A stretch of DNA of 64,000 nucleotides, taken from positions 1 through 64,000 of the forward strand of contig LJHT01000014.1 in the NCBI GenBank assembly GCA_001295905.1. Reading direction: 5' to 3'. This stretch comes from a beta proteobacterium AAP51. Its GTDB lineage: Bacteria; Pseudomonadota; Gammaproteobacteria; Burkholderiales; Burkholderiaceae_C. Under the pieces are notes generated by a model. The model ran no database searches, was not told the DNA's origin, and was given only the letters and a program-made list of their open reading frames with translations. Positions 16,180 to 24,343 of this stretch are shown piece by piece. Every line of letters begins with the position of its first letter. Positions within the stretch are counted from its first letter, which is position 1. The position numbers and the translations under genes were made by a program.

Positions 16180-17919
16180 ATGAATCTTTCCAAGCGCGAC
16201 TTCCTCCAGCTCATGGCCTCGGCCTCGGCCGCCGGCCTGGCCCTGGGCACCTATGCCGAGGCCGATGCCGCCACCGCGCAGCAAGGGCTGTACGACCTGC
16301 CGCCTTTCGGCAATGTGTCGCTGCTGCACATGACCGACTGCCACGCGCAGCTGCTACCCATCCGCTTCCGCGAGCCCAGCGTCAACCTGGGCGTGGGCGC
16401 CATGCAGGGCCAGCTGCCGCACCTGGTGGGCGAGCACCTGCTGAACAAGGCCGGCGTGCGCCCCGGCACGCCGCTGGCCCACGCCTACACCTACATCGAT
16501 TTCGAGAAAGCCTCGCGCCGCTACGGCAAGGTGGGCGGCTTTGCGCACCTGGCCACGCTGGTGAAGATGCTCAAGGCCAGCCGCCCGGGCGCGCTGCTGC
16601 TCGATGGCGGCGACACCTGGCAGGGCAGCGCCACCAGTTTGTGGACGAACGCGCAGGACATGGTCGACGCCTGCAAGCTGCTGGGCGTGGACGTGATGAC
16701 GGGCCATTGGGAATTCACCTATGGCATGGAGCGCGTGAAGGAGATCGTCGAGAAAGACTTCAAGGGCAAGGTCGACTTCGTGGCGCAGAACGTCAAGACC
16801 AACGACTTCGGCGACCCGGTCTTCAAGCCCTACGTCATCCGCCCCATCAACGGCGTGCCGGTGGCCATCATCGGCCAGGCTTTCCCGTACACGCCCATCG
16901 CCAACCCGCGCTACATGGTGGCCGACTGGGCCTTCGGCATTCAAGACGAGAACATGCAGGCCACGGTGGACGAGGCCAGAGCCAAGGGCGCGCAGCTCGT
17001 GGTGGTGCTCTCGCACAATGGCATGGACGTCGACCTCAAGATGGCCAGCCGCGTGCGCGGCATCGACGCCATCTTAGGCGGCCACACCCACGACGGTGTG
17101 CCCATGGCCGTGCCGGTGAAGAACGCCGGCGGCACCACGCTGGTGACGAACGCCGGCAGCAACAGCAAGTTCCTGGGCGTGATGGACTTCGACGTGAAGG
17201 ACGGCAAGCTGGTCGACTACCGCTACCGGCTGCTGCCCGTGTTCGCCAACCAGCTGAAGCCCGATGCGGCGATGGAAGCGCTCATCACCAAGATACGCGC
17301 GCCCTACCTCGACAAGCTGAACGAGAAGCTCGCCGTCACCGACGGCCTGCTCTACCGCCGCGGCAACTTCAACGGCAGCTGGGACCAGCTGCTGTGCGAC
17401 GCGCTGATCGACGTGCAGGGCGCCGACATCGCCTTCAGCCCGGGCTTCCGCTGGGGCACCAGCCTGCTGCCGGGCGACACCATCACGCGCGAACTGCTGA
17501 TGGACCAGGTGGCCATCACCTACCCCTACGCCACGCTGACCGAGATGCGCGGCGAGATGATCAAGACCATCCTCGAAGACGTGGCCGACAACCTCTTCAA
17601 CCCCGACCCGTACTACCAGCAGGGCGGCGACATGGTGCGCGTGGGCGGGCTCAGCTACACCATGACCCCGGGCGAGAAGATGGGCAGCCGCATCGGCGAC
17701 ATGCGCCTGAAGGGCCGGCCCATCGAGGCCGGCAAGACCTACAAGGTGGCCGGCTGGGCGCCCGTGGCCGAAGAAGCGAAGAACGCCCCCGGCGTGAAGC
17801 CGGTGTGGGAACTCGTCGAAACCTGGCTGAAAGGCCAGGGTGGCCGCGTCAAGCCCCGGCGCATCAACACGCCGCGGCTCGTGGGCATGCAAGGCAACCC
17901 GGGCATCGCGCAGGGCTGA
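16180..17919 (+). CDS. soxB: SoxB, S-sulfosulfanyl-L-cysteine sulfohydrolase
   Basis: This 579-residue di-manganese enzyme releases sulfate from SoxY-bound sulfonate. A Tat-like leader is visible (SKRDFLQLMASASAAGLALG). The 5'-nucleotidase/metallophosphoesterase metal motifs are complete: HMTDCHAQ (about 49), LLDGGDTW (about 142), TGHWEFTYG (about 180), VLSHNGMDVD (about 277) and GGHTHDG (about 303). The C-terminal domain (about 390-570) binds substrate. Only a weak ribosome site precedes the ATG, and a terminator lies between it and soxX. Confidence 0.95.
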   Translation: MNLSKRDFLQLMASASAAGLALGTYAEADAATAQQGLYDLPPFGNVSLLHMTDCHAQLLPIRFREPSVNLGVGAMQGQLPHLVGEHLLNKAGVRPGTPLAHAYTYIDFEKASRRYGKVGGFAHLATLVKMLKASRPGALLLDGGDTWQGSATSLWTNAQDMVDACKLLGVDVMTGHWEFTYGMERVKEIVEKDFKGKVDFVAQNVKTNDFGDPVFKPYVIRPINGVPVAIIGQAFPYTPIANPRYMVADWAFGIQDENMQATVDEARAKGAQLVVVLSHNGMDVDLKMASRVRGIDAILGGHTHDGVPMAVPVKNAGGTTLVTNAGSNSKFLGVMDFDVKDGKLVDYRYRLLPVFANQLKPDAAMEALITKIRAPYLDKLNEKLAVTDGLLYRRGNFNGSWDQLLCDALIDVQGADIAFSPGFRWGTSLLPGDTITRELLMDQVAITYPYATLTEMRGEMIKTILEDVADNLFNPDPYYQQGGDMVRVGGLSYTMTPGEKMGSRIGDMRLKGRPIEAGKTYKVAGWAPVAEEAKNAPGVKPVWELVETWLKGQGGRVKPRRINTPRLVGMQGNPGIAQG

Positions 17920-17949
17920 ACGTTGAACCCAACAAGAAGGAGACTGGCC

Positions 17950-18366
17950 ATGAAGACCCTTCTCCACACCGCCGTGGCCCTGGCCCTGGTGGTGGCCACG
18001 GGCTGGGCGGCCGCCCAGGACACCGTGGTCTACCACGTCAACGACACGGCCACGCAGGCGCTGAGCACGCTGCGCAACATCCGCAACCACCTCGACACCG
18101 ACCCCACGGCCAAGATCACCGTGGTGACGCATGCCTTCGGCGTGGACTTCCTGATGGAAGGCATGAAGGACCGCAACGAATCTTCCTTCGCTGCCACGGT
18201 GTCTGCGCTGGTGGCGCGCGGGGTGAAGTTCGAGGTGTGCGAGATCACGCTGAAGAACCGCAACCTGAAGCGCGAGCAGTTCATCCAGGAGGCCGATTTC
18301 ACGCCCTCGGGCGTGGTGCGCCTGACCAAGCTGCAGAAGCAAGGTTTCGCCTACATCAAGCCTTGA
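17950..18366 (+). CDS. Exported DsrE-family protein
   Basis: This 138-residue protein has a signal peptide (MKTLLHTAVALALVVATGWAAA-QD) followed by a DsrE/DsrF-like fold. The start at 17950 has AAGGAG 7 nt upstream. A single mature Cys lies in FEVCEITLKNRN, the position of the conserved Cys in this family, and the C-terminus reads SGVVRLTKLQKQGFAYIKP. DsrE-type proteins carry sulfur on cysteine, but most are cytoplasmic. This one should be periplasmic and lies 30 bp after soxB, so a sulfur-carrier or sulfide-handling role beside Sox is inferred. Confidence 0.85.
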   Translation: MKTLLHTAVALALVVATGWAAAQDTVVYHVNDTATQALSTLRNIRNHLDTDPTAKITVVTHAFGVDFLMEGMKDRNESSFAATVSALVARGVKFEVCEITLKNRNLKREQFIQEADFTPSGVVRLTKLQKQGFAYIKP

Positions 18367-18373
18367 AGCCGCC

Positions 18374-18395
18374 CGGCGCCCCACACTGGGCGCCG
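18374..18395 (+). promoter_or_regulatory. 8-bp hairpin before the YeeE/YedE gene
   Basis: CGGCGCCC-CACACT-GGGCGCCG is a perfect stem directly upstream of the Shine-Dalgarno GAGGAGG of the transporter gene. There is no T-tract. It may modulate RNA stability or translation between the DsrE-like gene and the transporter. Confidence 0.45.
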
Positions 18396-18409
18396 AGGAG
18401 GGCCCAGCC

Positions 18410-19513
18410 ATGCTGCTCGATCAACTGCTGGAACGCCTGGGCGAGCCGGGTACGCTGGCCCTGGGGGGGCTGAGCATCGGCGTGGTGTTCGGCTTCATGG
18501 CGCAGCGCTCGCGCTTCTGCCTGCGTTCGGCGGTGATCGAGTTCGCGCGCAACCAGACGGGCGGCAAGCTCACGGTCTGGCTGTTTGCCTTCGCCACCGC
18601 GCTGGCAGCCACACAACTGCTGGCGCTGGCCGGCAGCTTCGATGCCAGCACGGCTCGGCAGATAGCAGCGCGCGGCAGCCTGTCGGGGGCGGCGGTGGGC
18701 GGCCTGCTCTTCGGGGTGGGCATGATCCTGGCGCGGGGCTGCTCCAGCCGCCTGCTGGTGCTGGCGGCCCAGGGCAACCTGCGTTCGCTGCTGTCGGGGC
18801 TGGTGTTCGCGGTGACGGCCCAGGCTGCGCTGACCGGCGCGCTCTCGCCGTTGCGCGAGGCCATTGCCGGCTTGTGGACGGTGGAAGGCGGCACCGCGCG
18901 CGACCTCATCGCGCGCACCGGCATCGGCCACGGCGGGGCGCTGCTGTTTGCCGGCGTGTGGCTGGCGGCCGCGATGTTCTGGGCGCGGCGCCAGCGTGTG
19001 CCCACCTGGGGCTGGGCCGGTGCCATCGGCGTGGGCCTGGCTGTGGCAGCGGCCTGGTGGTTCACCTATGCGGTGGCGCAGCGCGCCTTCGACCCCCACC
19101 CCGTCCAGGCCCTGAGCTTCACCGGCCCTTCGGCCGAGGTGCTGAGCCGCGTGCTTTTCGTCAGCAGCAAACGCTGGAACTTCGACATCGGCCTGGTGCC
19201 CGGCGTCTTCCTGGGCGCCTTCATCGCTGCGGCCTGGGCGGGCGAATTGAAGCTCGAAGGCTTCCAGGGCGGCGCCAGCATGCGCCGCTACATTGCGGGC
19301 GCCATGGCCATGGGCTTCGGCGGCATGCTCGCGGGGGGCTGCGCCGTGGGCGCCGGCATCTCGGGCGCGGCCGTCTTCACGCTCACGGCCTGGGTCACGC
19401 TGGTGGCGATGTGGCTCGGGGCTGCCCTCACCGACCGCCTGATCGACCAGCACCCCGCCGACCCGCAACCCCAGGCACCCACCACCCCGAACGTGGTGAT
19501 GCCCACCGCTTGA
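18410..19513 (+). CDS. YeeE/YedE (SoxT/TsuA-like) sulfur-compound transporter
   Basis: This 367-residue inner-membrane protein has about nine hydrophobic segments. Family cysteine motifs are present: QRSRFCLRS (about residues 28-36), ILARGCSSRLL (about 105-115) and GGCAVGAGISGA (about 308-319). In TsuA such cysteines pass thiosulfate through the pore. SoxT proteins in sox clusters belong to this family. It starts with a strong GAGGAGG site and is followed 2 bp later by a cytochrome gene. The exact substrate (thiosulfate or another sulfur species) is inferred. Confidence 0.88.
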   Translation: MLLDQLLERLGEPGTLALGGLSIGVVFGFMAQRSRFCLRSAVIEFARNQTGGKLTVWLFAFATALAATQLLALAGSFDASTARQIAARGSLSGAAVGGLLFGVGMILARGCSSRLLVLAAQGNLRSLLSGLVFAVTAQAALTGALSPLREAIAGLWTVEGGTARDLIARTGIGHGGALLFAGVWLAAAMFWARRQRVPTWGWAGAIGVGLAVAAAWWFTYAVAQRAFDPHPVQALSFTGPSAEVLSRVLFVSSKRWNFDIGLVPGVFLGAFIAAAWAGELKLEGFQGGASMRRYIAGAMAMGFGGMLAGGCAVGAGISGAAVFTLTAWVTLVAMWLGAALTDRLIDQHPADPQPQAPTTPNVVMPTA

Positions 19514-19515
19514 GA

Positions 19516-20214
19516 ATGTCCGTCATGCGTTGTTCAGTCTTGTCCCGCTCTCTGGCTGGCGTTTCCTTTGCACTGCTTCGTGGAGGGCTGGGGGTCGCCG
19601 CGGTGATGCTGGCGCCGCCGGCGCTGGCGCAGCAAGCCGCAGTGGTGGCCGTGGCAGCGGCCCCCGCCGTCCCTGCCGCAGTCTTGAAGCGCGCGGAAGA
19701 AATCGTGCAGGGCCAGTGTTTCATCTGCCACGGCGTGGATGGCGAAAGCTCCAGCCCCGCCTTCCCCCGCCTGGCTGGCCAGAACGCCGCCTACGTGGCC
19801 CGGCAACTGGCCGACTACAAGTCAGGCAAGCGCAAGAGCAGCACCATGCAGCCCATGGTGGAAGCGCTGACGGCCGAAGACTTCCACGCGCTGGGCGCCT
19901 TCTATGCCACGCGGCCGACGCATGTGCACGAGGTGCAAGACCCCGAGCTGGCACAGGTGGGCCGCTTCATCTACCAGCGCGGCAATCCGTGGAGCGGCGT
20001 GGCCTCGTGCGCCACCTGCCATGGCACCAGCGCCCAGGGCAGCGAAACGCTGCCGCGGCTGGCCGGGCAGCACGCGCAGTACACCGAGAACCAGCTGAAG
20101 TCCTTCAACAAGCGCGAGCGCACCAACGACAACGCCGTGATGCACGGCATCGCCAGCAAGCTGAGCGAACTGGAAATGAAGGCCGTCGCCGCCTACCTCA
20201 GTGGATTGAAGTAG
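19516..20214 (+). CDS. Di-haem class I cytochrome c (c4/c553-like)
   Basis: The protein has 232 residues with a signal peptide ending near ALA-QQ. Two haem sites are CFICH (68-72) and CATCH (165-169), each followed by a PRLAGQ segment and a distal Met motif (STMQPM; NAVMHG), as in cytochrome c4 and c553 proteins. A second in-frame ATG at 19525 is an alternative start. It follows the YeeE/YedE gene by 2 bp and is a likely electron acceptor for SoxAX, SoxCD or FCSD, delivering electrons to a terminal oxidase. Confidence 0.88.
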   Translation: MSVMRCSVLSRSLAGVSFALLRGGLGVAAVMLAPPALAQQAAVVAVAAAPAVPAAVLKRAEEIVQGQCFICHGVDGESSSPAFPRLAGQNAAYVARQLADYKSGKRKSSTMQPMVEALTAEDFHALGAFYATRPTHVHEVQDPELAQVGRFIYQRGNPWSGVASCATCHGTSAQGSETLPRLAGQHAQYTENQLKSFNKRERTNDNAVMHGIASKLSELEMKAVAAYLSGLK

Positions 20215-20401
20215 GGCCCCCAAGCTCGCTGGCGCTCCGCGCAACGCCAGAGGCGTTGCTTGCTGGGCCGTCCAAGTCCGCGCAGGCGGACTTGGAACTG
20301 CGGCCTTCGCCCCCCCGAGGGGGCCGTTCGCCTACGGCCCGGCAAAGCCGGTTCCGTGGCTCTGGCTGGGTCAGGGGCAGCCTTCACGGCGGCCCCCGGG
20401 T
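20215..20401. repeat. Palindrome-rich convergent intergenic region
   Basis: This 187-bp stretch lies between converging genes and is built of hairpins: GCAACGCC-AGA-GGCGTTGC (20241-20259), CCAAGTCCGC-GCAG-GCGGACTTGG (20272-20295, 10-bp stem), and a C-run/G-run pair around 20310-20323. No T-tracts follow. It looks like a REP-type intergenic repeat that also acts as a bidirectional end signal. No second copy was noticed in the window. Confidence 0.5.
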
Positions 20402-21703
20402 TCAGCCCAGCATGTCGTCCCAGATGTTGTCGGCCCAGCTCAAGGCATAACGGCCCTCGAGCTGGTTGGCGGCGGCCGAGACACCGCCCGAGCCCGGCAC
20501 GGTCTTGAAGGTCTTGTCCTTCGCATCGTACTGGTGCACCGAGGCGACGTGGATCACGTCCTTGGCCGTCACGAAGCTGTAGCAGGTGTTCATCACCACC
20601 GGCGTGGCGCTCACGGGCTCGCCCTTCAGCAGCTGGATGATGGCTGCCGCCGCCACCTTGGCGTGCTGGTTGGCCATGTGGCCGCTCTTGGGCATGGCCG
20701 GGGCCGAGAAGGTGGCGTCGCCCAGCACGTGGATGCCCTTGGCAGCAGTGGCTTCCATCGTGAGCCAGTCCACGCCCACCCAGCGGTCGTTGACGTTGAT
20801 GAGGCCGGCCGAACGCGCGATATCGCCCGCCCGCTGCGGCGGGATGATGTTCAGCACATCGGCCTTCACGTCCTCGAAATCGAACTTGGCCACCTTGCCC
20901 GCCACTTCCTTTAGCTCGGCATTGGCGCGGTACTCGATGAGGCCCTGGTAGTGCTGGGCGAAGGCGCGCTCGAACAGGCCTTTCTTCGAGGTGATCTCGG
21001 GGTTGGCGTCCAGCACCAGCACCTTGCTCTTGGGCTTGGCGGTCTTGAAGTAGCTGGCCACCATGCAGGCGCGCTCGTAAGGCCCGGGAGGGCAGCGGTA
21101 GGGCGCCTTGGGAATGCTCATCGCGAACACGCCGCCATCGGGCATGGCTTCGAGCTGCTTGCGCAGCGCCACGGTCTGCGCGCCGGCCTTCCAGCTGTGC
21201 ACGGCCTGGCCGCTGTCTAGCGAGGCACTCAGCCCGCCCACCTGCTCGTTCATGAAGTCGACGCCGGGCGAGATCACCAGGCGGTCGTAGGGCAGCTCGG
21301 CCCCGCTGGCCAGGCGCACCTTCTTCGCCGCGGCGTCCACCGCCACCACCTCGCCCTGCACGAGCTTCACGCCCAGGGCCTTGAGGCCTTCGTAGCCGCG
21401 CGTGACGTCGGCGATCTGCTTGTAGCCGCCCACCACCAGGTTGCTGATGGGGCAGGACACGAAGCTGGTGTTGCGCTCGACCAGCGTGACGTCGACGTTG
21501 CCGCCCCACATGCGCAGGTAGCGTGCGGTGGTCGCGCCGCCGAAGCCACCGCCGACGATGACCACGCGGCCGATGGAAGGCCCCGTGGCACCGCCCGTGG
21601 CGCAGCCGGCCAGGGCCAGTCCGCCCACGGCGGCAGCGCCGGCCAGCAGGCGGCGGCGGGAAGGGTGCAGGGCGCCCAGGGTGGGTTCAGTCTTGTTGTT
21701 CAT
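20402..21703 (-). CDS. fccB: FccB, flavoprotein subunit of sulfide dehydrogenase (FCSD)
   Basis: This 433-residue periplasmic flavoprotein oxidises sulfide and passes electrons to FccA. A Tat leader is present (HPSRRRLLAGAAAVGGLALAGCA). The FAD-binding GGGFGGATTARYLR (about 51-64) and GVDFMNEQ follow. Redox cysteines appear in SFVSCPISNLVVGGY (about C87) and MNTCYSFV (about C363), corresponding to the disulfide pair of flavocytochrome c. The C-terminal FCSD domain ends in WADNIWDDMLG. It lies 15 bp downstream of fccA. Confidence 0.92.
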   Translation of the reverse strand: MNNKTEPTLGALHPSRRRLLAGAAAVGGLALAGCATGGATGPSIGRVVIVGGGFGGATTARYLRMWGGNVDVTLVERNTSFVSCPISNLVVGGYKQIADVTRGYEGLKALGVKLVQGEVVAVDAAAKKVRLASGAELPYDRLVISPGVDFMNEQVGGLSASLDSGQAVHSWKAGAQTVALRKQLEAMPDGGVFAMSIPKAPYRCPPGPYERACMVASYFKTAKPKSKVLVLDANPEITSKKGLFERAFAQHYQGLIEYRANAELKEVAGKVAKFDFEDVKADVLNIIPPQRAGDIARSAGLINVNDRWVGVDWLTMEATAAKGIHVLGDATFSAPAMPKSGHMANQHAKVAAAAIIQLLKGEPVSATPVVMNTCYSFVTAKDVIHVASVHQYDAKDKTFKTVPGSGGVSAAANQLEGRYALSWADNIWDDMLG

Positions 21704-21718
21704 GGCTTGCCTTGCTGC

Positions 21719-22054
21719 TTACGGGCGGGGCTTCTTCGGTTGCTGCGCGGCAAAGTAGCCGGCAATCAGCTTGATCTGTTCATCGGTGTAGCCCTTGGCG
21801 ATCTGGTGCATGATGGTTGCGGGCAGGGCGCCACTCTTGTAGTCGTTCAGCATCGCAACGATCTTTTCGGCCTGCAGGCCGGCCAGGGGCTTCATGTCGC
21901 CGCGCGCATTGCCGTTGGTGCCATGGCAGTTGGCGCAGGTGGCTGCCAGGTTGCGGGCCAGGTGCGGGTCGGGGGCCGGCGCCGGGCTCTGGGCCATCAC
22001 GGCCGCCGGCACGGCCACCAGGGCCCAGGCAGCAACGGTCTTGCGAAAGTTCAT
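21719..22054 (-). CDS. fccA: FccA, mono-haem cytochrome c subunit of FCSD
   Basis: This 111-residue protein has a signal peptide ending AVMA-QS and one haem site, CANCH (40-44), with ALPATIMHQIAKG supplying the distal Met. It is the first gene of the fccAB operon, and its start follows AGGAGAACCCCCCG. The divergent TlpA-like gene begins 162 bp away, and a repeated operator lies between them. Some FccA proteins carry two haems; this one has one. Confidence 0.9.
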   Translation of the reverse strand: MNFRKTVAAWALVAVPAAVMAQSPAPAPDPHLARNLAATCANCHGTNGNARGDMKPLAGLQAEKIVAMLNDYKSGALPATIMHQIAKGYTDEQIKLIAGYFAAQQPKKPRP

Positions 22055-22089
22055 CGGGGGGTTCTCCTGTGCGGTCGGGGGTTGCGGCA

Positions 22090-22151
22090 GGCATGCACGC
22101 AAACGGGCCCCGGCATGCACGGATTCTGGGCATATATTCGTGCATGCAAAT
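22090..22151. promoter_or_regulatory. Repeated GCATGCACG operator array upstream of fccAB
   Basis: GGCATGCACG occurs at 22090-22099 and 22112-22121 as direct repeats exactly 22 bp (two helical turns) apart. An inverted copy with one mismatch, CGTGCATGCA, lies at 22139-22148. ATATTCG (22134-22140) and GCAAATCC (22146-22153) overlap the third copy. The array sits between the divergent fccA and TlpA-like genes, so one regulator could control both. Confidence 0.6.
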
Positions 22152-22216
22152 CCAGCGTATTCCCTGAGCGTGTCCATGGCCTGCCACCGGCGGTTGTACC
22201 CGAGCAGGGCTGCCTG

Positions 22217-22759
22217 ATGCCGCAGCAGGGGCAGGGCTTCGGGCATGGCACGCGCCGCCGCTGGTGCATGCAAGCCGCTGGCTGGGTGGCGGCGCTGGCA
22301 AGCCCACGCGCCGCTGCGGTCTCGCCCCTGCTGGATGAAGCGCCGGCCCCCATCGTCTGGCCCAGCCTCAGCACGGTCGAAGGGCGCACGCTGCCGCCCG
22401 CGCACTGGCAGGGTGTGCCCACCATCGTGGTGTTCTGGGCCACCTGGTGCGGCTTCTGCCGACGCCACAACGCCCATGTCGACCAGCTCTACCGCAACGT
22501 CGACGCCGGCCGCCTGCGTGTGCTGGGCGTGGCGCTGGACAGCGACGCCGCACTGGTGCGGCGCTACCTGCGCCAGACCGGCTACGGTTTCCCCACCGTA
22601 GCCGACGGCACGGCGCTGCGCCGCCGCTTCACCGAGCGCCGCGTCATCCCCATGACCTGCACGCTGGGCGCCGACGGCCGCCTGCGGCAGGCGATTCCTG
22701 GCGAGATGAGCGAAAGCGACGTGCTCGCCCTGGCCCGCCTGGCCCTGCCCCCGCGCTGA
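22217..22759 (+). CDS. TlpA/SoxW-like periplasmic thioredoxin
   Basis: The protein has 180 residues with a twin-arginine-like leader (GTRRRWCMQAAGWVAALA). The thioredoxin fold carries WCGFC (78-81) and, near the C-terminus, the cis-Pro loop VIPMTCTLGADG. Such proteins keep sulfur-carrier or cytochrome-maturation cysteines reduced. Beside fccAB, a role in keeping SoxY or haem-site cysteines reduced is plausible. The start at 22217 is tentative because no strong ribosome site is visible; the first 16 residues could be dispensable. Confidence 0.8.
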   Translation: MPQQGQGFGHGTRRRWCMQAAGWVAALASPRAAAVSPLLDEAPAPIVWPSLSTVEGRTLPPAHWQGVPTIVVFWATWCGFCRRHNAHVDQLYRNVDAGRLRVLGVALDSDAALVRRYLRQTGYGFPTVADGTALRRRFTERRVIPMTCTLGADGRLRQAIPGEMSESDVLALARLALPPR

Positions 22760-22777
22760 GCCCCCCGCGGCGGCCGT

Positions 22778-23893
22778 TCACAGCATGCGCTCGAGCCGCC
22801 AGTTCTGGTAGCGCAGCGCGCCCATCGCCCCGAGCACGATGCCGCCCAGTGCGATGAAGCTGCCCAGCGACAGCGTGGAGATGCCCGACAGCCCCTGGCC
22901 CACCGTACAGCCCAGCGCCGTGACGCCACCCACGCCCATCAGCGCGCCGCCGGCCAGGTGGTTGGCCAGGTCTTCGACGCTGCCGAAACCTTCCCAGCGG
23001 AAGCTGCGGTCCAGCACCGAGACGATGCAGGCCCCCAGCGGCAAGCCCACCACGCTGACGATGCCCAGGGTGAGCAGCTTGCTGGTGTCGCTGAAGAACA
23101 GCAGCCAGTCGAGCGTGAAGCCCACCGGTGCCATCATGCTCAGCGATTCCATGCGCCGCGAATTCGTGGCCAGGAAGGCCTCCTCCAGCGTGTTGGGGTC
23201 TTCGGCCACGTAGCCCAGCACCCCGCTTACCCACCAGGTGGCCACGATGACCGCGCCCACGCCCATGCCGCCCAGCAGCACCTCGCCGTGCCGGCCTTCG
23301 GGCTTGCTCAGCACCCACAGCACCAGCAGCAGCGCCAGGGCCGCGCCCAGGCCCAGCGCCCACGTGCCCGCGGGCAGCCCCGAAGCGGCGGCCAGCAGCG
23401 AGGGCAGGTCTTGCCCGGTGGGCAGTTCGAAGGCGACGCGGTCCACCGTGTTCACGCGCAGCACGCCGGTGATGCCGCGCATCGTGGCAAACGCCGCCAG
23501 GCCCAGCACCACCACCACCACCAGCGCCTTAAGGTTGCCGCTGCCCAGGCGCAGCAGGTTCTTGCTGCCGCAGCCCGAGGCCAGCACCATGCCGAAGCCG
23601 AACATCGCGCCGCCCACCAGGGCCGAAAGCCACAGCACGCGCGGCGCTGCGTAGATGGAATTGGCCGCCTGCACCCAGCCCAGCGCCACCATGCCGTTGA
23701 AGCCCAGCACCGCCACCGCGACCGCCAGGGCCCACATGCGGGCACGCTCCCAGTCGCCCATGTTCACCACGTCGGCAATGGCGCCCATGGTGCAGAAGCG
23801 GCTGCGCTGCGCCACGGCGCCGAAGATCACGGCCAAGATGAAGCTGGCCCACAGCACCTGTTGGCTGAGGCTTTCGATGTCCACGGTTTCCAT
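22778..23893 (-). CDS. YeeE/YedE transporter, second copy (SoxT-like)
   Basis: This 371-residue protein has about nine hydrophobic segments. Key motifs are QRSRFCTMGAI (about 29-39), LASGCGSKNLLR (about 103-114) and LGCTVGQGLSG (about 330-340), the conserved Cys signatures of the family. It converges on the TlpA-like gene (18 bp apart) and is divergent from a cytochrome-ArsR-TlpA operon. The start follows a CACAAT box by 6 nt and lacks a ribosome site. It likely imports thiosulfate or a sulfane sulfur species. Confidence 0.87.
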   Translation of the reverse strand: METVDIESLSQQVLWASFILAVIFGAVAQRSRFCTMGAIADVVNMGDWERARMWALAVAVAVLGFNGMVALGWVQAANSIYAAPRVLWLSALVGGAMFGFGMVLASGCGSKNLLRLGSGNLKALVVVVVLGLAAFATMRGITGVLRVNTVDRVAFELPTGQDLPSLLAAASGLPAGTWALGLGAALALLLVLWVLSKPEGRHGEVLLGGMGVGAVIVATWWVSGVLGYVAEDPNTLEEAFLATNSRRMESLSMMAPVGFTLDWLLFFSDTSKLLTLGIVSVVGLPLGACIVSVLDRSFRWEGFGSVEDLANHLAGGALMGVGGVTALGCTVGQGLSGISTLSLGSFIALGGIVLGAMGALRYQNWRLERML

Positions 23894-23905
23894 GTCGCGA
23901 TTGTG
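23894..23905 (-). promoter_or_regulatory. -10 box exactly 6 nt before the second YeeE/YedE start
   Basis: On the minus strand CACAAT (23905-23900) is followed by CGCGAC and the ATG at 23893. This geometry predicts a leaderless mRNA. Confidence 0.45.
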
Positions 23906-23963
23906 GCGCGAGGGCACCACGGCCCGAACCGTGACTGCGGGTTGACCCGGGGGGGCGGTATCC

Positions 23964-23987
23964 GTACCTGCAAATATCATTCGGTAC
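23964..23987. promoter_or_regulatory. Operator candidate in the YeeE/cytochrome divergent promoter
   Basis: GTACC (23964-23968) and GGTAC (23983-23987) flank TGCAAATATCATTCG. The 10-mer CAAATATCAT (23971-23980) recurs in the palindrome at 30023 upstream of the two-component genes. TGCAAAT and ATTCG recur upstream of fccAB. The site could be bound by the ArsR-type repressor encoded downstream. Confidence 0.45.
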
Positions 23988-24022
23988 TGATTCTGTGATG
24001 TCACCCACCGCCTGGAGCCCCC

Positions 24023-24343
24023 GTGAAGCTTGACCGCCGCGCCCCTCTTGCCCTGTTGTTGTTGACGGTCCTTGGCAGCCAGCCCGCGCTGGCCAGCAAG
24101 GAACTGGCTGCGAAGAACGGCTGTGTCGCTTGCCACGCCCCCGACCGCAAGGTGCTGGGCCCCTCGTATGCCGACGTGGCCAAGAAGTACGCCGGCCAGA
24201 AGGACGCCGTGGCCATGCTGGCCGAGAGCATCCGCAAGGGCGGCCAGGGCAAGTGGGGCCCGGTGCCCATGCCCGCGCAACCGGCGCTGAGCGACGCTGA
24301 CCTGCAGGCCCTGGCGGCCTGGGTGCTGGCGGGCGGCAAGTGA
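24023..24343 (+). CDS. Small class I cytochrome c (c551/c552-like)
   Basis: This 106-residue protein starts with GTG after CTGGAGCC. The signal peptide ends ALA-SK. The haem site is CVACH (34-38), and the distal Met lies in GPVPMPAQPALSD, the usual layout of cytochrome c551. It resembles the C-terminal domain of SoxD. The stop overlaps the ArsR start (TGATG), so the two are co-expressed. It likely shuttles electrons from sulfur oxidation to an oxidase. Confidence 0.88.
   Translation: MKLDRRAPLALLLLTVLGSQPALASKELAAKNGCVACHAPDRKVLGPSYADVAKKYAGQKDAVAMLAESIRKGGQGKWGPVPMPAQPALSDADLQALAAWVLAGGK

Noticed and set aside
20215..20401. Classical Rho-independent terminators after the di-haem cytochrome
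   Set aside because: The hairpins are strong, but none is followed by a T-tract on either strand, so they are listed as repeats.
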